DNA of 38,608 bases, from the NCBI GenBank assembly GCA_024226935.1, contig JAAELK010000279.1, forward strand, positions 1 through 38,608. Direction: 5' to 3'. Source of the DNA: Desulfobacteraceae bacterium (lineage in GTDB: Bacteria > Desulfobacterota > Desulfobacteria > Desulfobacterales > Desulfobacteraceae). A program made the translations under genes and the position numbers. Position 1 is the first letter of the stretch. Each line of letters starts with the position of its first letter. The notes below the pieces were generated by a model. That model had not been told where the DNA came from. It searched no databases and saw only the letters and a program-made list of their open reading frames with translations. Positions 17,250 through 27,550 of this stretch are shown here, one piece after another.

Positions 17250-18878
17250 TTATACTTTCATTGTGCTTTCATTAAAGCTGTTGGGATCCGCGACCACGTG
17301 GTATCTGGGGTCATCAATTTCTTCCTGAATAATGGCCCTGTATTTTCCATCCGACTTGTTCAAAAGTTTTTTGCAGTCGAAGCTTAAATGTTTGAGAGCG
17401 ATCTTTTTGCCTTCCTTTTCATATTTGTCCACGATCCCTGAAATAGCTTCTATGCCGGAATAGTCCGACACCCGTGATTCCATGAAATCAATTTCCACAT
17501 TCCCGGGGTCACCTTTCACATCAAACTTTGACACAAACATTTGAGTGGACCCGAAAAATAAAGGACCCCAGATTTCATACACCTTTGTACCGTCTTCTTT
17601 GATTCTCTTCCGGGCTCGAATTCTAAGGGCATTTTCCCAGGAAAACACCAAAGCTGACATGATGATTCCGATAAATACCGCCACAGCCAGATCAAAGGTC
17701 ACAGTGAGAACAGATACACAAATCAGAACAAGAGCGTCCGATTTGGGAATCTTATGAATAATCCGAAGGCTGGACCACGCAAAGGTACCGATAACCACCA
17801 TGAACATGATCCCGGTGAGAGCCGCGATGGGAACTTGCTCAATATAAAAGGATCCAAAAAGAATAAAACCAAGGAGAGACAAAGCCGCCACGATACCGGA
17901 AAGCCGTTCCCGTCCGCCGGAATTCACATTGATGATGGACTGACCGATCATGGCACATCCACCCATCCCCCCAAACAAGGCAGTAACGATGTTGGCGATA
18001 CCCTGGGCCATGCACTCTTTATTGCTGTTGCCACGGGTTTCAGTGATCTCATCCAGTAAATTCAAAGTAAGCAGGGATTCTATAATGCCGATGCCAGCCA
18101 GAATAAAGGCATAGGGAACTATAAATTTCAGGGTAGCCATATTCCAGGGAATAAGAGTAAATATTTGTGATTGGAACACAGGCAGCCCACCTTTAAGGCC
18201 TTCTCCACCACCATCTCGGATAAAAGACCCCACGGTAGCCACATCCAGATGAAAAAACACCGTCACAGCGGTGACGACCAAAATAGCCGTGAGAGCCGCC
18301 GGAACTTTCCTGGTAATTTTAGGAAGAAGAGCCATGATGGCCATGGTTAGAACCACCAGACCTGCCATGGTCATGAGATTACTTCCCTGCAACCAGTGTG
18401 AGCCGCCGGCATCGACAATCTTGAACATATTCAGCTGGGACAAAAAAATCACAATTGCAAGACCGTTGACAAACCCCAGCATCACAGGATGTGGGACAAG
18501 GCGAATGAACTTGCCAAGCTTAAGCCCCCCCGCAACCGCCTGAATAATACCCATGAGAATCACAGTGACAAAAAGGTATTGAACCCCCATATTAGCCACA
18601 GGCTGAGCCATGGCAAGCCCCATGGCATTACCCTCTCTTACCAAAAACACCATAACAACGGCAAGGGATCCGGTAGCCCCGGAAATCATTCCGGGACGGC
18701 CTCCGAAAACAGAGGTAATAAGACAAACCATGAAGGCTGCATACAGCCCCACCAGAGGATCCAATCCCGCTACAAAGGAAAAGGCAACAGCTTCCGGTAC
18801 CAGGGCCAGGGCCACTGTAACTCCCGATGTGACTTCATTTTTCACATTATTTGTTCTTCTCTTGATCAATTCAAACAT
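17250..18878 (-). CDS. SulP family anion transporter with STAS domain
   Basis: The 542-residue inner-membrane protein has about ten to twelve hydrophobic segments up to residue 410, then a cytoplasmic STAS domain (about 425-540). SulP hallmarks are VALALVPEAVAFSFVAGLDPLVGLYAAF near the N-terminus, GRPGMISGATGS, and AALTGIMFMVVIGTF. Families of this type move sulfate, bicarbonate or other anions; the N-terminal LVPEAVAF motif and short length resemble bacterial BicA/YbaR-like members, so the substrate is not fixed. In a sulfate reducer sulfate uptake is attractive, but this is inference. The gene is monocistronic. Its leader contains a perfect tandem duplication that includes the ribosome site. 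Confidence 0.9.
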   Translation of the reverse strand: MFELIKRRTNNVKNEVTSGVTVALALVPEAVAFSFVAGLDPLVGLYAAFMVCLITSVFGGRPGMISGATGSLAVVMVFLVREGNAMGLAMAQPVANMGVQYLFVTVILMGIIQAVAGGLKLGKFIRLVPHPVMLGFVNGLAIVIFLSQLNMFKIVDAGGSHWLQGSNLMTMAGLVVLTMAIMALLPKITRKVPAALTAILVVTAVTVFFHLDVATVGSFIRDGGGEGLKGGLPVFQSQIFTLIPWNMATLKFIVPYAFILAGIGIIESLLTLNLLDEITETRGNSNKECMAQGIANIVTALFGGMGGCAMIGQSIINVNSGGRERLSGIVAALSLLGFILFGSFYIEQVPIAALTGIMFMVVIGTFAWSSLRIIHKIPKSDALVLICVSVLTVTFDLAVAVFIGIIMSALVFSWENALRIRARKRIKEDGTKVYEIWGPLFFGSTQMFVSKFDVKGDPGNVEIDFMESRVSDYSGIEAISGIVDKYEKEGKKIALKHLSFDCKKLLNKSDGKYRAIIQEEIDDPRYHVVADPNSFNESTMKV

Positions 18879-19199
18879 AAATTTTGCTTTACCTTCTATT
18901 TGCTTTACCTTCTAATGATGACATAATTGACGACACAATAAAAACAGACATGGGACTCCCACGAAGATCCATGCCAGGGGAAAATTTCATTTTTTAATGA
19001 AAAGAAATCGTACTATTTATAGATTCTTTCGGAAAAAAGCAAGATAAAAGTTTGTAAATAGGGGAGGTATTAAATCGAATCAATGGATTTTTCCCAGAGC
19101 CAATTTCTCCAGATAAAAATCAATCCGGATGGAAAAGTCCAAATTATACTGACATCTGAAAACGGTTTACCAATAACTCAGGCAGCAGTTGTCATCATC
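18879..19199. other. Intergenic region, SulP leader side
   Basis: A 321-base gap that should carry the SulP promoter and the end of the 19200-19607 transcript. It contains the 16-bp tandem duplication and a small hairpin, TTTCATT/AATGAAA (18985-19002). No convincing gene is present; see the rejected 47-codon frame. Confidence 0.45.
18883..18914 (-). repeat. Tandem 16-bp duplication carrying the SulP ribosome site
   Basis: TTTGCTTTACCTTCTA occurs twice back to back (18883-18898, 18899-18914). Read on the minus strand this is TAGAAGGTAAAGCAAA twice, then ATTT and the ATG. Each copy holds an AGAAGG Shine-Dalgarno-like core; the nearer one is 13 bases from the start, longer than usual. Confidence 0.75.
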
Positions 19200-19607
19200 C
19201 TAACTTTCCATTGGGCTGAACCCTAAATCAGAGAGCCTTTTGACTATTGGCTCCCGTTTTAAAGGTTTTATAAAATAACCTTTACATCCGGCTTTTACAC
19301 ACCCCATTACCATCTCTTTTTCACTGTCGGCGGTTGCCATCACAATTGTTGCGCATTCATTTTCAGAAATTTCTTTTTCTTCTTCAATTTTTTTGATCCC
19401 CTTTAAAACTTCCAATCCGCTGATATCTTCCAAGGAAATATCTAAAATCACCAGACCGAAGGGGCTTTCCTCGTCCAGAGCTTCTTCATAAATTTTAATC
19501 GCATCATTCCCGGTTGAGACCAATGTACATTGACCATATTCGGCAAATATTTTTTCCATTGCCTTTCTACCCAACTCCTCATCATCAACAATAAGAATTC
19601 TAATCAT
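19200..19607 (-). CDS. Single-domain (CheY-like) response regulator
   Basis: The 135-residue protein is a receiver domain only. It has the acidic pair D8-D9, phosphoacceptor D56 in LVILDISLEDISG, the switch region MATAD and the conserved lysine in YFIKPL. No output domain follows, so it signals by protein contact or serves in a relay. GAGGAGG lies five bases before the ATG. It is the third gene of a run (HDOD, hybrid kinase, regulator) with a 29-base gap to the kinase, and it is the probable phosphate acceptor from the kinase Hpt domain. Confidence 0.92.
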   Translation of the reverse strand: MIRILIVDDEELGRKAMEKIFAEYGQCTLVSTGNDAIKIYEEALDEESPFGLVILDISLEDISGLEVLKGIKKIEEEKEISENECATIVMATADSEKEMVMGCVKAGCKGYFIKPLKREPIVKRLSDLGFSPMES

Positions 19608-19636
19608 CGGGGCCTCCTCTTTTTGAATTATTTATA

Positions 19637-22267
19637 TTAATCTTCTCTCTTATGGGCAGTCATATATTGAACAATAAACGCTTTAACCCTTTTACACTCC
19701 AGAATAAGCCCTGTATAGACCTCTTTGGCACCGTGCATTTTCTCATTCCTGCCCATTTTTTCAAGAGAGTAAGCGATATCCACCGCTTTTTTTGCACCTG
19801 CATACAACAAGGCCCCCTTAAATTTATGGGCGGTTTTTTTCAACGCATGGCCATTATTATCCTCTATTGCCTTTTCAATATTTGAAAGAAATAGTTCAAG
19901 ATTGTTATTAAAATGATCAAAAGATTCTCTTATCAGATCATGACCTCCCCATATTTCCATGACCTCTTTCATATCGACAGCTTCATCAGATTCATAGGGT
20001 TTATCCGGCACGACAGGGGACAAATGGCCAGCTTGAATCTCTTTATTATGAACATCTGAACCACCAATTTGAGGATCCGATACAATCCATTTTTCAATAA
20101 TTGCAAAAAGAGTGTCTCTTTTCAAGGGTTTGGTTATATAATCGTCCATTCCCTTCTCAAGGCACTTTTTTCTATATCCTTTGATGGCATGTGCTGTCAA
20201 AGCTATAATGGGAACATGGAATGTTTCTTGTTCCGGTTTGTCGGATAAGCCGATCTGGTTTTCCAGTTGTTCTTCAATCTTTCGAATAGCCATGGTCGCC
20301 ATATAGCCATCCATAACCGGCATTTGGATGTCCATCAATATGAGATCATAATGTTTTTGTCTGTATGCCTCCAGGGCCTGCTTACCATTTGAAGTAACAT
20401 CAACCTGATACCCTTCATTTTTCAGGTGACTCACAACCAGGATCTGATTTGTAGGATAATCATCAACCAAAAGTATCTGAATCTTTTTTCTTTGGGTCTT
20501 GGATATCCTGGGTTTGACATCCGAAGACAGCTCTGCCGACTCATCCTTTTCAACAAAAAAGCCCAGAACAGATTCAATGGATCTACGCAGACCATCATAG
20601 GAGACCGGCTTGGACAAACATTTATCAATACCAATAGCTTTTAATTTTTTTTTATCCTTTACCATTCTAGGGGTCGAAAAAATTATGATAGGAATATCTT
20701 TCATGGTTTCTATTTTTCGAATTTGCCGGGACAGTTCAAACCCATCCGTTTCAGGCATGTTAGAATCAAGTAAAATCAAATCAAAAGAATCTTTTATCAA
20801 ATCAGCCCGGCTTATAATATCCAGAACTTTTTTCCCATCGGATACCTCACGGGGCACACATCCCCAATCTCTGAGATATTCCAATAAAACAAAACGAACA
20901 GCTCTATTATCATCCACCACCAGCACTTTTAATCCGGTTAAATCAAACTCTTTTTTTTTCAAGGCTTTTGCCAGGGCAATCTGTTCGGTCTGCTTACAAA
21001 AGGACATGGAAAACCAGAAAGAACTTCCCTTACCTTCAACACTTCCCACTCCGATTGTCCCCCCCATCAATTCAACCAGTTGTTTGGATATGGTTGTACC
21101 CAATCCGGTACCCCCATATATTCTGGTATAAGACCCGTCTGCCTGGGAAAAACCTTCAAATATTGTTCCTAATTTTTCTTTGGCTATACCGATTCCCGTA
21201 TCCTCTATAAAAAAACACAACTCAATTTCATCATCAAGATCGTTAATTATTTTGCTTGTTATAAATACCTCACCCTCATTGGTAAATTTAATGGCATTAC
21301 CAGCCAGATTTATAAGTATCTGCTTTAAACGAACCGGATCACCAATCAACATCTCTGGAATGTCGGAAGGTAAAAACACTACAAATTCCAGTCCCTTTTG
21401 TTCTGCCCGCAGGGCCAGGCCGGATGCCAACTCATCGATCAGGGTTCTCAAATTAATGGGAATCTGCTCAAATTCAAGTTTGCCTGCCTCTATCTTGGAA
21501 AAATCTAGAATATCATTAATTATATTTAACAGAGAATCGGCTTCGGTACTTATAATATTTAAAGTATCCCTTTGGGTATCATTAAGACCAGTACCCAAAA
21601 CAAGTTCTGTCATACCGATGATTCCGTTTAAGGGCGTTCTTATCTCATGACTCATGTTTGAGAGAAACTCACTCTTGGCTCTGTTTGCAGCCTCTGCAGT
21701 CTCACTTGCAAGGATCAAACTGGTATTTGCCTTTTTAAGTTCCGCAGTCTGGAAGGAAATTTCCGCTTTCAAAGCCTTTGCATACCTTAATTCTTTTTTT
21801 CTATTCTCCATCAAAATTTGCTGATTTTTTCCCTTTAATGCGTGTAATTTACGATCAAACTGTTTCTCCCGTGTTGAATTTAAAATCTTTTCATTGGCCA
21901 AAATTTTTTGCGTCATAAACAGCTCGACACAAATTCCTATACCATCCCTGCAACTATCTGCCTGGGTCTGCCCCGGAAAGCTGAAAATCAGCACAGCCTC
22001 CAATTCCTTAACGGGAACAGCATACACAAAAGATGCAGGCGGTTGTTTAATGCTCACCAATTGGTTTGCCCTTCTGGCATCTGCTATCAGACTTTCCTGA
22101 ATCTCAACCGGAAAAGGCAGTCCGTCTTTTTCTGGAACAAACCTGCCATTGTTAAAAACTATCCGGAAAAGACCTTTTGTAAAATATTTTTCAAGTAGTA
22201 AAATTAAATCCAGACCATCCCGGTCCGATTCGATAATAACATCAAAAACATCATCTAAAATATCCAT
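19637..22267 (-). CDS. Hybrid histidine kinase with two receivers and Hpt domain
   Basis: The 876-residue cytoplasmic protein opens with about 125 residues of unassigned sensory sequence and a coiled coil (125-195). HisKA carries H207 in [13 protein letters not shown]; HATPase (about 300-425) has N324, DTGIG and GGTGLG. Receiver 1 (447-560) has D501 and K553. Receiver 2 (597-720) has D646 and K713. The Hpt domain (about 775-870) has H814 in [14 protein letters not shown]. The order kinase-REC-REC-Hpt supports a His-Asp-His-Asp relay ending in the adjacent single-domain regulator. GGAG sits before the ATG, which lies five bases after the HDOD stop. Sensing by contact with the HDOD protein is possible but inferred. 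Confidence 0.93.
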   Translation of the reverse strand: MDILDDVFDVIIESDRDGLDLILLLEKYFTKGLFRIVFNNGRFVPEKDGLPFPVEIQESLIADARRANQLVSIKQPPASFVYAVPVKELEAVLIFSFPGQTQADSCRDGIGICVELFMTQKILANEKILNSTREKQFDRKLHALKGKNQQILMENRKKELRYAKALKAEISFQTAELKKANTSLILASETAEAANRAKSEFLSNMSHEIRTPLNGIIGMTELVLGTGLNDTQRDTLNIISTEADSLLNIINDILDFSKIEAGKLEFEQIPINLRTLIDELASGLALRAEQKGLEFVVFLPSDIPEMLIGDPVRLKQILINLAGNAIKFTNEGEVFITSKIINDLDDEIELCFFIEDTGIGIAKEKLGTIFEGFSQADGSYTRIYGGTGLGTTISKQLVELMGGTIGVGSVEGKGSSFWFSMSFCKQTEQIALAKALKKKEFDLTGLKVLVVDDNRAVRFVLLEYLRDWGCVPREVSDGKKVLDIISRADLIKDSFDLILLDSNMPETDGFELSRQIRKIETMKDIPIIIFSTPRMVKDKKKLKAIGIDKCLSKPVSYDGLRRSIESVLGFFVEKDESAELSSDVKPRISKTQRKKIQILLVDDYPTNQILVVSHLKNEGYQVDVTSNGKQALEAYRQKHYDLILMDIQMPVMDGYMATMAIRKIEEQLENQIGLSDKPEQETFHVPIIALTAHAIKGYRKKCLEKGMDDYITKPLKRDTLFAIIEKWIVSDPQIGGSDVHNKEIQAGHLSPVVPDKPYESDEAVDMKEVMEIWGGHDLIRESFDHFNNNLELFLSNIEKAIEDNNGHALKKTAHKFKGALLYAGAKKAVDIAYSLEKMGRNEKMHGAKEVYTGLILECKRVKAFIVQYMTAHKRED

Positions 22268-22272
22268 GGAGA

Positions 22273-23124
22273 TTACTCCAAATCCAAATCATAAATTTCC
22301 CTGGCTTTTTGAATTTCACCAGGCAGATCCACGCTTAATGTTCTATATTCATCTATTTTACTACGTACATGATCTGTCAAAGAGGCGGATAACCTTACCT
22401 GCATTCCAGGCAAAGCAGTATAATCAAGCCTTGCAACCAGATATTCAGCGATCTGAAGTATTCCTGCAATACTGGATGGATCAACCGGATCCAAATTTTT
22501 ATGGTGTTCTCTTATCCCCTTTTGTACCTCGGAGGAAAGTTTCCACTCCTGTGCCAGCAAACATCCTATGGCGCAATGATTTGTACCGATAATCTCGGTT
22601 TCATACTGGGTGATAGGTGCTAAACCCGGTTCATAAATTTTACATGTCTGACAAAACAGCTCAGGCACAACCTGATTCTCGACAATCATTCCGATATCAT
22701 GGAGGATTCCGCACAAAAACACATTCTCGCTGTTCAGGCCGAAAAGCCGTTCTGCAATCATCTGGCTGCAAATACTGACAGTAGCACAATGAAGCCACAG
22801 ACGTTTTTTCGAAAATATCTCCTCATTCTTGCTGAGTTTAAATATTCCCTTCAAAGCTTCAACAACAACCATATTACGAAGACTGTCCACACCTATAAAC
22901 ACAATGGACTCGGAAATAGTTTTCACTTTAAAACGCAGGGAATAATATGCGCTGTTGACCAGGCGCAAAAGACGTACAACAAGAGTTGGATCCAGCCTGA
23001 TAACCTCTTCAAACTCTTCCATGGTACAGGTATCATCGGAAATCATTTTAGACAGACGAATGGCGATATGGGGCAAGGTTTTTATATTGTTAAACTGTTT
23101 TAATAAAGTTTCAGCTGTAGCCAA
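22273..23124 (-). CDS. HDOD domain signalling protein
   Basis: The 283-residue protein is an HDOD domain over most of its length (about 10-205), with [14 protein letters not shown] at the start and LVNSAYYSL in the middle. Unlike many HDOD proteins it retains HD-type residues: LHDIGMIV, a later [13 protein letters not shown] and REHH. These could bind metal, so hydrolase activity cannot be excluded. The C-terminal 70 residues are helical. The start is TTG with GGAG eight bases upstream; the nearby ATG is in another frame. HDOD proteins commonly act as adaptors in motility, chemotaxis and two-component circuits. It heads the operon with the hybrid kinase and regulator. Confidence 0.88.
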   Translation of the reverse strand: MATAETLLKQFNNIKTLPHIAIRLSKMISDDTCTMEEFEEVIRLDPTLVVRLLRLVNSAYYSLRFKVKTISESIVFIGVDSLRNMVVVEALKGIFKLSKNEEIFSKKRLWLHCATVSICSQMIAERLFGLNSENVFLCGILHDIGMIVENQVVPELFCQTCKIYEPGLAPITQYETEIIGTNHCAIGCLLAQEWKLSSEVQKGIREHHKNLDPVDPSSIAGILQIAEYLVARLDYTALPGMQVRLSASLTDHVRSKIDEYRTLSVDLPGEIQKAREIYDLDLE

Positions 23125-23414
23125 AATTCAATCTCCATATATGAATTTATCAAAAACCCATTAATGCAGAGCATTCATTTTTCCAATAATGACAAAGACT
23201 AAAATAATAAAAATCAGGATGATAAATAATTGATTTATCAGGGAACCCACCTATCCCTATATCTATCTCTGGTCAAGAATACATGCTTATTTTCCTGAAT
23301 GTCAAGATGAATATATGTAAAACACAATAGTTTCCCGCAAATATTTTTATTGTAAACCCATGGAGATTGGGATAGATTTTCCGGGCACAAACCCAAGGAG
23401 CAGAGAATCAAAAG

Positions 23415-24203
23415 ATGACAATGAACCAGAAAAAATCAAAACTTTTTTTCTTTGGGGGAATGGCCCTTTTTCTGGGTAGATCCACGGATACAAATAAACA
23501 CAAACACCACGCTCTGCAGATCGGACTTGGCCTGTCCGGTGAGTTCAAACTAAAATCCGATGACCTGTGGACCAGGTCCCGGGCGGTTATCATTAAAGCA
23601 AATCATCCCCACATAATGACAGGCGTTGAGGATGACCAGGCTATTTTACTTCTGGATTCTGAAACTGACATTGCCCGGCAGATCCATGACAAATATTTGC
23701 ATGACCGCAGCTTCCATGCCCTGGAATCCCCACTGTTTTTTCCTGTTTATGACAAACTTGCTTCTTTGTTATATACGGCTCAATCCTGCCAGACAGCAAA
23801 AACAGCCATGGAAGCTATACTGGATACCTTACTGACTGAACGACTTCCCTCCGAACCCAAGGACCCCAGAATCCTGAAGGTAATTGATTTTTTATCCGGC
23901 CTGGATGAAAAAAAAATATCTCTCATGGATATCAGTAATTTTATCTGTCTTTCAGAATCCAGATTAACCCATCTTTTCAAGGCCCAGACGGGAATTCCCA
24001 TCAGAAGATACCTGTTGTGGCTCCGTCTGATGGAGGCAATCTGTCTTATCTTTAATAAGGCATCTTTCACCAGGGCAGCCCATGAAACCGGATTTGCAGA
24101 TTCTGCCCATCTTAGCCGAACCTTCAAGCAGATGTTTGGCATGGCCCCCAATAAAATATTAAAAAACAGCCGGTTTATTCAAGCCTTTTCCTGCGGCAGT
24201 TAG
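23415..24203 (+). CDS. AraC family transcriptional regulator
   Basis: The 262-residue protein has the two-helix-turn-helix AraC domain at about 160-255. The first helix set is ISLMDISNFICLSESRLTHLFK, and the second is FTRAAHETGFADSAHLSRTFKQ with the family signature FKQMFGMAPNKI. The N-terminal 150 residues look like a cupin-type sensing domain (HHALQIGLGLSGEFKL) but lack a clear ligand motif. An AAGGAG ribosome site lies some 15 bases upstream; a second ATG two codons in is also possible. It lies 51 bases before a transglutaminase-like gene on the same strand and may control it, itself, or the divergent HDOD operon. Confidence 0.9.
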   Translation: MTMNQKKSKLFFFGGMALFLGRSTDTNKHKHHALQIGLGLSGEFKLKSDDLWTRSRAVIIKANHPHIMTGVEDDQAILLLDSETDIARQIHDKYLHDRSFHALESPLFFPVYDKLASLLYTAQSCQTAKTAMEAILDTLLTERLPSEPKDPRILKVIDFLSGLDEKKISLMDISNFICLSESRLTHLFKAQTGIPIRRYLLWLRLMEAICLIFNKASFTRAAHETGFADSAHLSRTFKQMFGMAPNKILKNSRFIQAFSCGS

Positions 24204-24254
24204 TATCATCTTTTCCTAAAAACCCCATCAACCCATTCAGTTTAAAAGGGAATC

Positions 24255-24986
24255 ATGAAACTTGATAGATATTTAGGACAAACCGATCTGCTGGATTTTT
24301 CCCATCCACGTCTTACAACATTGGTGGAGACCAGAAATTGGCAAGCATTATCCGAATATGATAAAATCTTCGCTGCCTATGATTTTGTACAAAATGAAAT
24401 TTTATTCGGTTACAATCGATCCGATGAAATTCCGGCATCAAAAGTTCTCAAAGATGGTTATGGTCAATGCAATACCAAAGGAACACTTTTTATGGCCCTG
24501 CTTCGACACCTGAAAATTGCCTGCCGTTTCCATGGGTTTACCATCGATAAAGCCCTCCAGAAAGGTGCAATTCCAGCCCCTTTATTTTTAATAGCCCCAA
24601 AAAAGATTCTCCACTCATGGGTGGAAATATTATTCCAGAAAAAATGGATCAACCTGGAGGGCTTTATCCTTGATAGATCCTACCTTGACAGTGTTCAAAA
24701 AGCATTTCCCGACAAGGAAAAAAAATTTTGCGGCTATGGAATTGCCACCACAAATTTTAAATCCCCCCCAATTGAATGGATGGGAAACCACACCTATATT
24801 CAAAAAGAAGGCATCAGTCAAGATTTTGGCCTGTTTGATGATCCTGACCAGTTTTACGCAACACATGGTTCAAACTTAAGAGGGATTAAAAAATTTGCCT
24901 ATAAATATCTGATTCGTCACCTGATCAATTTAAATGTGAAAAAAATCAGAAAGGGAAGGCATAGACCTAAGCCAATCCATCAATAG
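24255..24986 (+). CDS. Transglutaminase-like cysteine protein
   Basis: A 243-residue protein with a transglutaminase/protease core. Catalytic C72 lies in DGYGQCNTKGTLFMALLR, H120 in ILHSWVEI and an acidic residue (E135, possibly D140) in WINLEGFILD. No signal peptide or membrane segment is seen, so it acts in the cytoplasm. The C-terminus is very basic (VKKIRKGRHRPK). Such folds serve as proteases, peptide ligases or amidases; the substrate is unknown. The AAAGGGAATC leader gives a ribosome site. It probably shares a transcript with the AraC gene. Confidence 0.75.
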   Translation: MKLDRYLGQTDLLDFSHPRLTTLVETRNWQALSEYDKIFAAYDFVQNEILFGYNRSDEIPASKVLKDGYGQCNTKGTLFMALLRHLKIACRFHGFTIDKALQKGAIPAPLFLIAPKKILHSWVEILFQKKWINLEGFILDRSYLDSVQKAFPDKEKKFCGYGIATTNFKSPPIEWMGNHTYIQKEGISQDFGLFDDPDQFYATHGSNLRGIKKFAYKYLIRHLINLNVKKIRKGRHRPKPIHQ

Positions 24987-25060
24987 ACAAAAAACTACTA
25001 AAACACATTTTTTTAACAGCTTTTAAACTTTGCCAGGAACCCATTAAAATTACCTTGTAT

Positions 25061-26416
25061 TCAAACATAATCTGGATGATCAATGATTTTTAATTTTGAA
25101 TTTAGTGTTTTTCTGTCTATTCCCAAAATTTTAGCAGCCTGGGTTTTATTCCCCTTTGCCGTCGTCAATACGCTTAAGATATGCTCGGCAACAACCTCTT
25201 TGAGTTCCTGTTTGCTCCCTGATCCCGAAGGGATATTAAAACGCATGGATTCTGGAAGATCAGTTGTCCGGATAAGATCTCCATCTACAATGACGATAAG
25301 GCGCTGGATAAGATTTTCAAGTTCTCTGACATTTCCCGGCCAAAAATAGGTTTTTAAGGCTTTCAACACATTGTCTGAAAATTGCGGTAACCTGCAGTTC
25401 ATTTCATCGCAAAATTTATTGGCAAAATAATTAATCAGCAATAAAATATCATCTCTTCTTTCCCGGAGGGCCGGAATAAAGACATCGATCACATTGAGTC
25501 GATAATAAAGATCTTCTCTGAATAATCCTTTTTTAACTAAACTTAATAAATCTTTATGGGTGGCCGCTATAATCCTTGTATTAACATGCTGTATCCGAGT
25601 TGATCCCACCAGGCGAATCTCTTTATTTTGTAGAACCCGAAGCAATTTGCCTTGCATATTAAGACTTGCATCACCGATTTCATCTAAGAAGATCGTTCCA
25701 CCATCGGCAATCTGAAAAAAACCATCCCGGGTTTCCTTGGCGCCTGTAAATGCTCCCTTCACATGACCAAACAGTTCACTTTCCAGAAGGCTGTCCGGAA
25801 TAGCGGTGCAATTGATTGGAACAAAAGGTTCTCTTCGGCGATCCCCATTATAATGTATGGCCCTTGCAACATTTTCCTTACCAGTACCGCTTTCACCAAA
25901 AATCATAACCGTTGCATTGGTCCCGGCGGCTTTCTGGATTCGGTGAAAAACACGCTGCATATTAATGGATTCACCAATGATGCCATAGGTTCTTGCTGGT
26001 TTAATGATAGACTGAACTATCCTGCGGCTTACCAGCTTATCTATCATGCGTTTAACTGCACCAAAAAGCTCTTCATCTGTGAAGGGTTTTACAAGATACT
26101 CATCTGCACCGTCACGAATGGCCTGGACAGCACCTTCAATATCCGGATACCCAGTAATCATTATTATCTCAATATCACTTAAATTATCCCTTGTATGCCT
26201 GATAAGATCCAGCCCACTGCTTTTAGGCATTTTATAATCTGTAATAATAAGATCAATTGTGCTCTCTGAAAGAAATCGTATGGCATCACGAACACTGCTG
26301 CAGGTATATGCGTCATATCCATTTGAGTTTAGATTACGTTGAATGACTTCCAAGGTTTCTTTAGAATCATCTACTACCAGTATTTTATATATTTTCTTTA
26401 ATTTTTTATCACCCAT
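25061..26416 (-). CDS. NtrC-family sigma-54 response regulator
   Basis: The protein of about 451 residues has a receiver (10-125) with the DD pair at 16-17, D60 and K110. The AAA+ sigma-54 domain has Walker A GESGTGKE (174-181), the sigma-54 contact loop GAFTGA (221-226) and Walker B IFLDE (243-247). The Fis-type helix-turn-helix lies at about 419-443 (NKTQAAKILGIDRKTLNSKL). The start MGDKK was chosen because it follows an AAGGAGAAAAAG site; a longer in-frame opening only reads through the end of the kinase gene. It overlaps that gene by eight bases. It should activate sigma-54 promoters, but no TGGCAC-N5-TTGC site was found in the window. It is the last gene of the eight-gene run. Confidence 0.95.
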   Translation of the reverse strand: MGDKKLKKIYKILVVDDSKETLEVIQRNLNSNGYDAYTCSSVRDAIRFLSESTIDLIITDYKMPKSSGLDLIRHTRDNLSDIEIIMITGYPDIEGAVQAIRDGADEYLVKPFTDEELFGAVKRMIDKLVSRRIVQSIIKPARTYGIIGESINMQRVFHRIQKAAGTNATVMIFGESGTGKENVARAIHYNGDRRREPFVPINCTAIPDSLLESELFGHVKGAFTGAKETRDGFFQIADGGTIFLDEIGDASLNMQGKLLRVLQNKEIRLVGSTRIQHVNTRIIAATHKDLLSLVKKGLFREDLYYRLNVIDVFIPALRERRDDILLLINYFANKFCDEMNCRLPQFSDNVLKALKTYFWPGNVRELENLIQRLIVIVDGDLIRTTDLPESMRFNIPSGSGSKQELKEVVAEHILSVLTTAKGNKTQAAKILGIDRKTLNSKLKIIDHPDYV

Positions 26417-27530
26417 CTTTTTCTCCTTTTCCAGATTCCAATGGAAAAGTGATATAAAATCGCGAACCTTTTCCTTGTGTGCTGTCCGCCGTGATAGTTC
26501 CATTGTGAACCTGGATGATTCCATGGACAACAGATAATCCAAGACCGGTCCCCTGGTCCACATCCTTGGTTGTGAAAAAAGGCATAAAACATTGCATGAG
26601 AGTTTCAGAGCGCATTCCGGCCCCTGTATCTTCAATGGTCAAGCTTATATTTTTACCCAATTCAAATTTTGTTTTAATCTTAATTTTACCACCATCCTTT
26701 GAAATTGCCTGGGCAGCATTGACCAGAAGATTGACAATAACCTGTCGCAACTGGGAAAAATCCGCCATAATTTCAGGCAGATCTTCTGAAAGGCTGGATA
26801 AAATTTCAATATTGTTCTGCCTGCAAAGGGGTTCTGTAAAATAAAGGCTTTCTTCAACCACTTTATTCAAATTTACACTTTCGTGTTTGGGCGGCATTTG
26901 GCGACTGAAAAGCATGACTTTCTTAACAATTTCCCGAGCATGTAGTGAAAATCGGATGATGTTGTCCAGATCAAGATAAACCTGTTCCGGCAAATCCTGC
27001 TGCTTGGATGACAGTTGTGCATAGCCCAATATATTATTAAGGGGTCCATTTAATTCATGGGCAATACCTGCAGCCAGCTGGCCTACAGTTGCCAATCTGT
27101 CAGAATGATGGAGCTGCCTTTCAAGCTCAAGATGCCTATCGTTATCCTCTTTTTTTTCATTCAAAACATGCCTGGAAACATCCTGTCCGGCACCCAGAAT
27201 ACCCGACTGAGATTTATCAGAACCATTAACCAGCATGAAATTCCACTCTATAAACAAACCATTTTCATAACAGGTCAGAATTTTATGGATCTGATCGGCT
27301 TTTTCCCCCTGGAGGATTGCATTTTTAAAATGGAGATGGGACTCTTCTTTTACGGACACAAATATATCAAACCAGCTTTTACCGATAAATCCGTTAGTTG
27401 TTTTTTTTGAAATTTTTTCAAGATAGGAATTAAAACTTAGAATTGTACCTGTATTATCCAGGGTAACAATACAACCATCGCTCATCCCCATGGCGGCATC
27501 ATAAAAATCTGTCATCTTACGGAAAAGCAT
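26409..27530 (-). CDS. PAS-domain sensor histidine kinase
   Basis: The 373-residue cytoplasmic kinase has an N-terminal PAS domain (about 5-120; GCIVTLDNTGTILSFN). HisKA has H158 in AAGIAHELNGPLNNIL, and HATPase (about 255-365) has NLLVNAAQAI, DTGAGM and GTGLGLSVV. It is coupled by an eight-base overlap to the NtrC-type regulator and is very likely its kinase. A GAGG lies 12 bases before the ATG, which follows a run of nine A residues; a second in-frame ATG is five codons in. Confidence 0.92.
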   Translation of the reverse strand: MLFRKMTDFYDAAMGMSDGCIVTLDNTGTILSFNSYLEKISKKTTNGFIGKSWFDIFVSVKEESHLHFKNAILQGEKADQIHKILTCYENGLFIEWNFMLVNGSDKSQSGILGAGQDVSRHVLNEKKEDNDRHLELERQLHHSDRLATVGQLAAGIAHELNGPLNNILGYAQLSSKQQDLPEQVYLDLDNIIRFSLHAREIVKKVMLFSRQMPPKHESVNLNKVVEESLYFTEPLCRQNNIEILSSLSEDLPEIMADFSQLRQVIVNLLVNAAQAISKDGGKIKIKTKFELGKNISLTIEDTGAGMRSETLMQCFMPFFTTKDVDQGTGLGLSVVHGIIQVHNGTITADSTQGKGSRFYITFPLESGKGEKDG

Positions 27531-27550
27531 TTTTTTTTAAAACCTCTATT

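Noticed and set aside
19083-19226. A 47-codon plus-strand frame (MDFSQSQFLQIKINPDG...) ending inside the CheY-like gene
   Set aside because: GGGGAGG is 15 bases upstream, too far for a normal site; it overlaps the end of an opposite-strand gene, and no family is recognised.
26417-26635. Longer start for the NtrC-type regulator
   Set aside because: The extra residues are another-frame reading of the kinase gene; the MGDKK start has a proper ribosome site.
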